A stretch of 64,000 nt of DNA from Catenisphaera adipataccumulans (GTDB lineage Bacteria; Bacillota_I; Bacilli_A; Erysipelotrichales; Erysipelotrichaceae). The DNA is taken from positions 62,001 through 126,000 of the forward strand of contig NZ_JACHHK010000001.1 of assembly GCF_014202755.1 (NCBI RefSeq), read 5' to 3'. The notes below the pieces were generated by a model. It saw only the letters and a list, made by a program, of their open reading frames with translations, had not been told where the DNA came from and ran no database searches. This document shows, one piece after another, positions 63,813-64,000 of this stretch. The translations under genes were made by a program, and so were the position numbers. Each line of letters begins with the position of its first letter. Position 1 is the first letter of the stretch.

Positions 63813-64000
63813 AGATTGGCTTCGCCCCATTCTTTTAATTCCATCAAGATCGGCACCATGCTTTCGGCTTTCGGGGTCAATGAATATTCGACCCTTACCG
63901 GCATTTCATCGTATTGTTTCCGCTGTACCAAACCGTCTTTGTTCATTTCTTTCAAGGATTGTGCCAGCATCGTATTGGTGATGCCGACAATGGTTTTCCG
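63809..64000 (-). CDS. Partial HxlR-family transcriptional regulator
   Basis: 63 C-terminal residues of a minus-strand gene entering from the right edge. TNTMLAQSLKEMNKDGLVQRKQYDEMPVRVEYSLT is the recognition helix and wing of the HxlR winged-helix family, and the terminal LMELKEWGE is also typical. HxlR proteins sense redox or small molecules. The stop overlaps the exonuclease start by 4 nt. Confidence 0.9.
   Translation of the reverse strand, partial: RKTIVGITNTMLAQSLKEMNKDGLVQRKQYDEMPVRVEYSLTPKAESMVPILMELKEWGEANL

Overview
The window looks like chromosome of an anaerobic low-to-mid GC Firmicute, most likely an Erysipelotrichia-type gut or oral bacterium. This is an inference from gene content: GlnRS next to GluRS, the DapL lysine route, reverse-type rubrerythrin, a flavodiiron protein, CnaB/LPXTG-like surface proteins, T-box and TPP riboswitches, and encoded CCA ends on tRNAs. 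There is no rRNA, CRISPR array, insertion sequence or prophage. Most of it is ordinary housekeeping DNA in short, tightly packed operons.

Layout. 1-8003: a partial membrane protein, rubrerythrin, a divergent macro-domain protein, a HAD phosphatase with an Ig-like lipoprotein, the pyrG-dapF-dapL operon, and another HAD phosphatase. 7998-19761: one eleven-gene minus-strand operon, the outstanding feature of the window. In transcription order it holds a HydE-type radical SAM protein, a nitrogenase-like H-K-D set, hypF-hypC-hypD-hypE, and a second nitrogenase-like H-K-D set. 19808-35037: glnS, a MarR-controlled heterodimeric ABC exporter, gltX, patatin, hemolysin III, a cation-efflux protein, NUDIX, three tRNAs and uraA. 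35106-48288: a BASS transporter under a T-box, two tandem CnaB surface proteins, a sugar-phosphate isomerase operon behind a structured leader, and MATE/MarR genes. 48289-54310: a TPP-riboswitch thiamine salvage operon (thiM-thiE-HAD-thiD-cytX) and small enzymes. 54521-64000: an acyl-CoA dehydrogenase/EtfA/rubredoxin fusion with a flavodiiron protein, a CoA-transferase-family gene, codB-codA, a DEDDh exonuclease and a partial HxlR regulator.

Best candidate for an undescribed system: 7998-19761. HypCDEF make the Fe(CN)2CO unit of [NiFe]-hydrogenase, but no hypA, hypB or hydrogenase subunit is present. HydE is a [FeFe]-hydrogenase maturase, but no hydF or hydG is present. Instead these genes are translationally coupled to two complete nitrogenase-like reductase/catalytic-component sets. 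I infer that the operon builds and uses an organometallic Fe-CO/CN or related cofactor in a nitrogenase-like enzyme, with one H-K-D set possibly acting as scaffold (NifEN-like) and the other as the working enzyme. The operon starts at a promoter holding a perfect palindrome, and a terminator/antiterminator pair sits between the radical SAM gene and the rest.

Other notable points: a recurrent promoter layout in which the -10 box lies exactly 6 nt before the start codon (probable leaderless mRNAs); a possible rubredoxin-to-flavodiiron oxygen-detoxification pair; a T-box with a probable isoleucine specifier on a BASS transporter; and an unassigned switching leader upstream of a cupin phosphoglucose isomerase.
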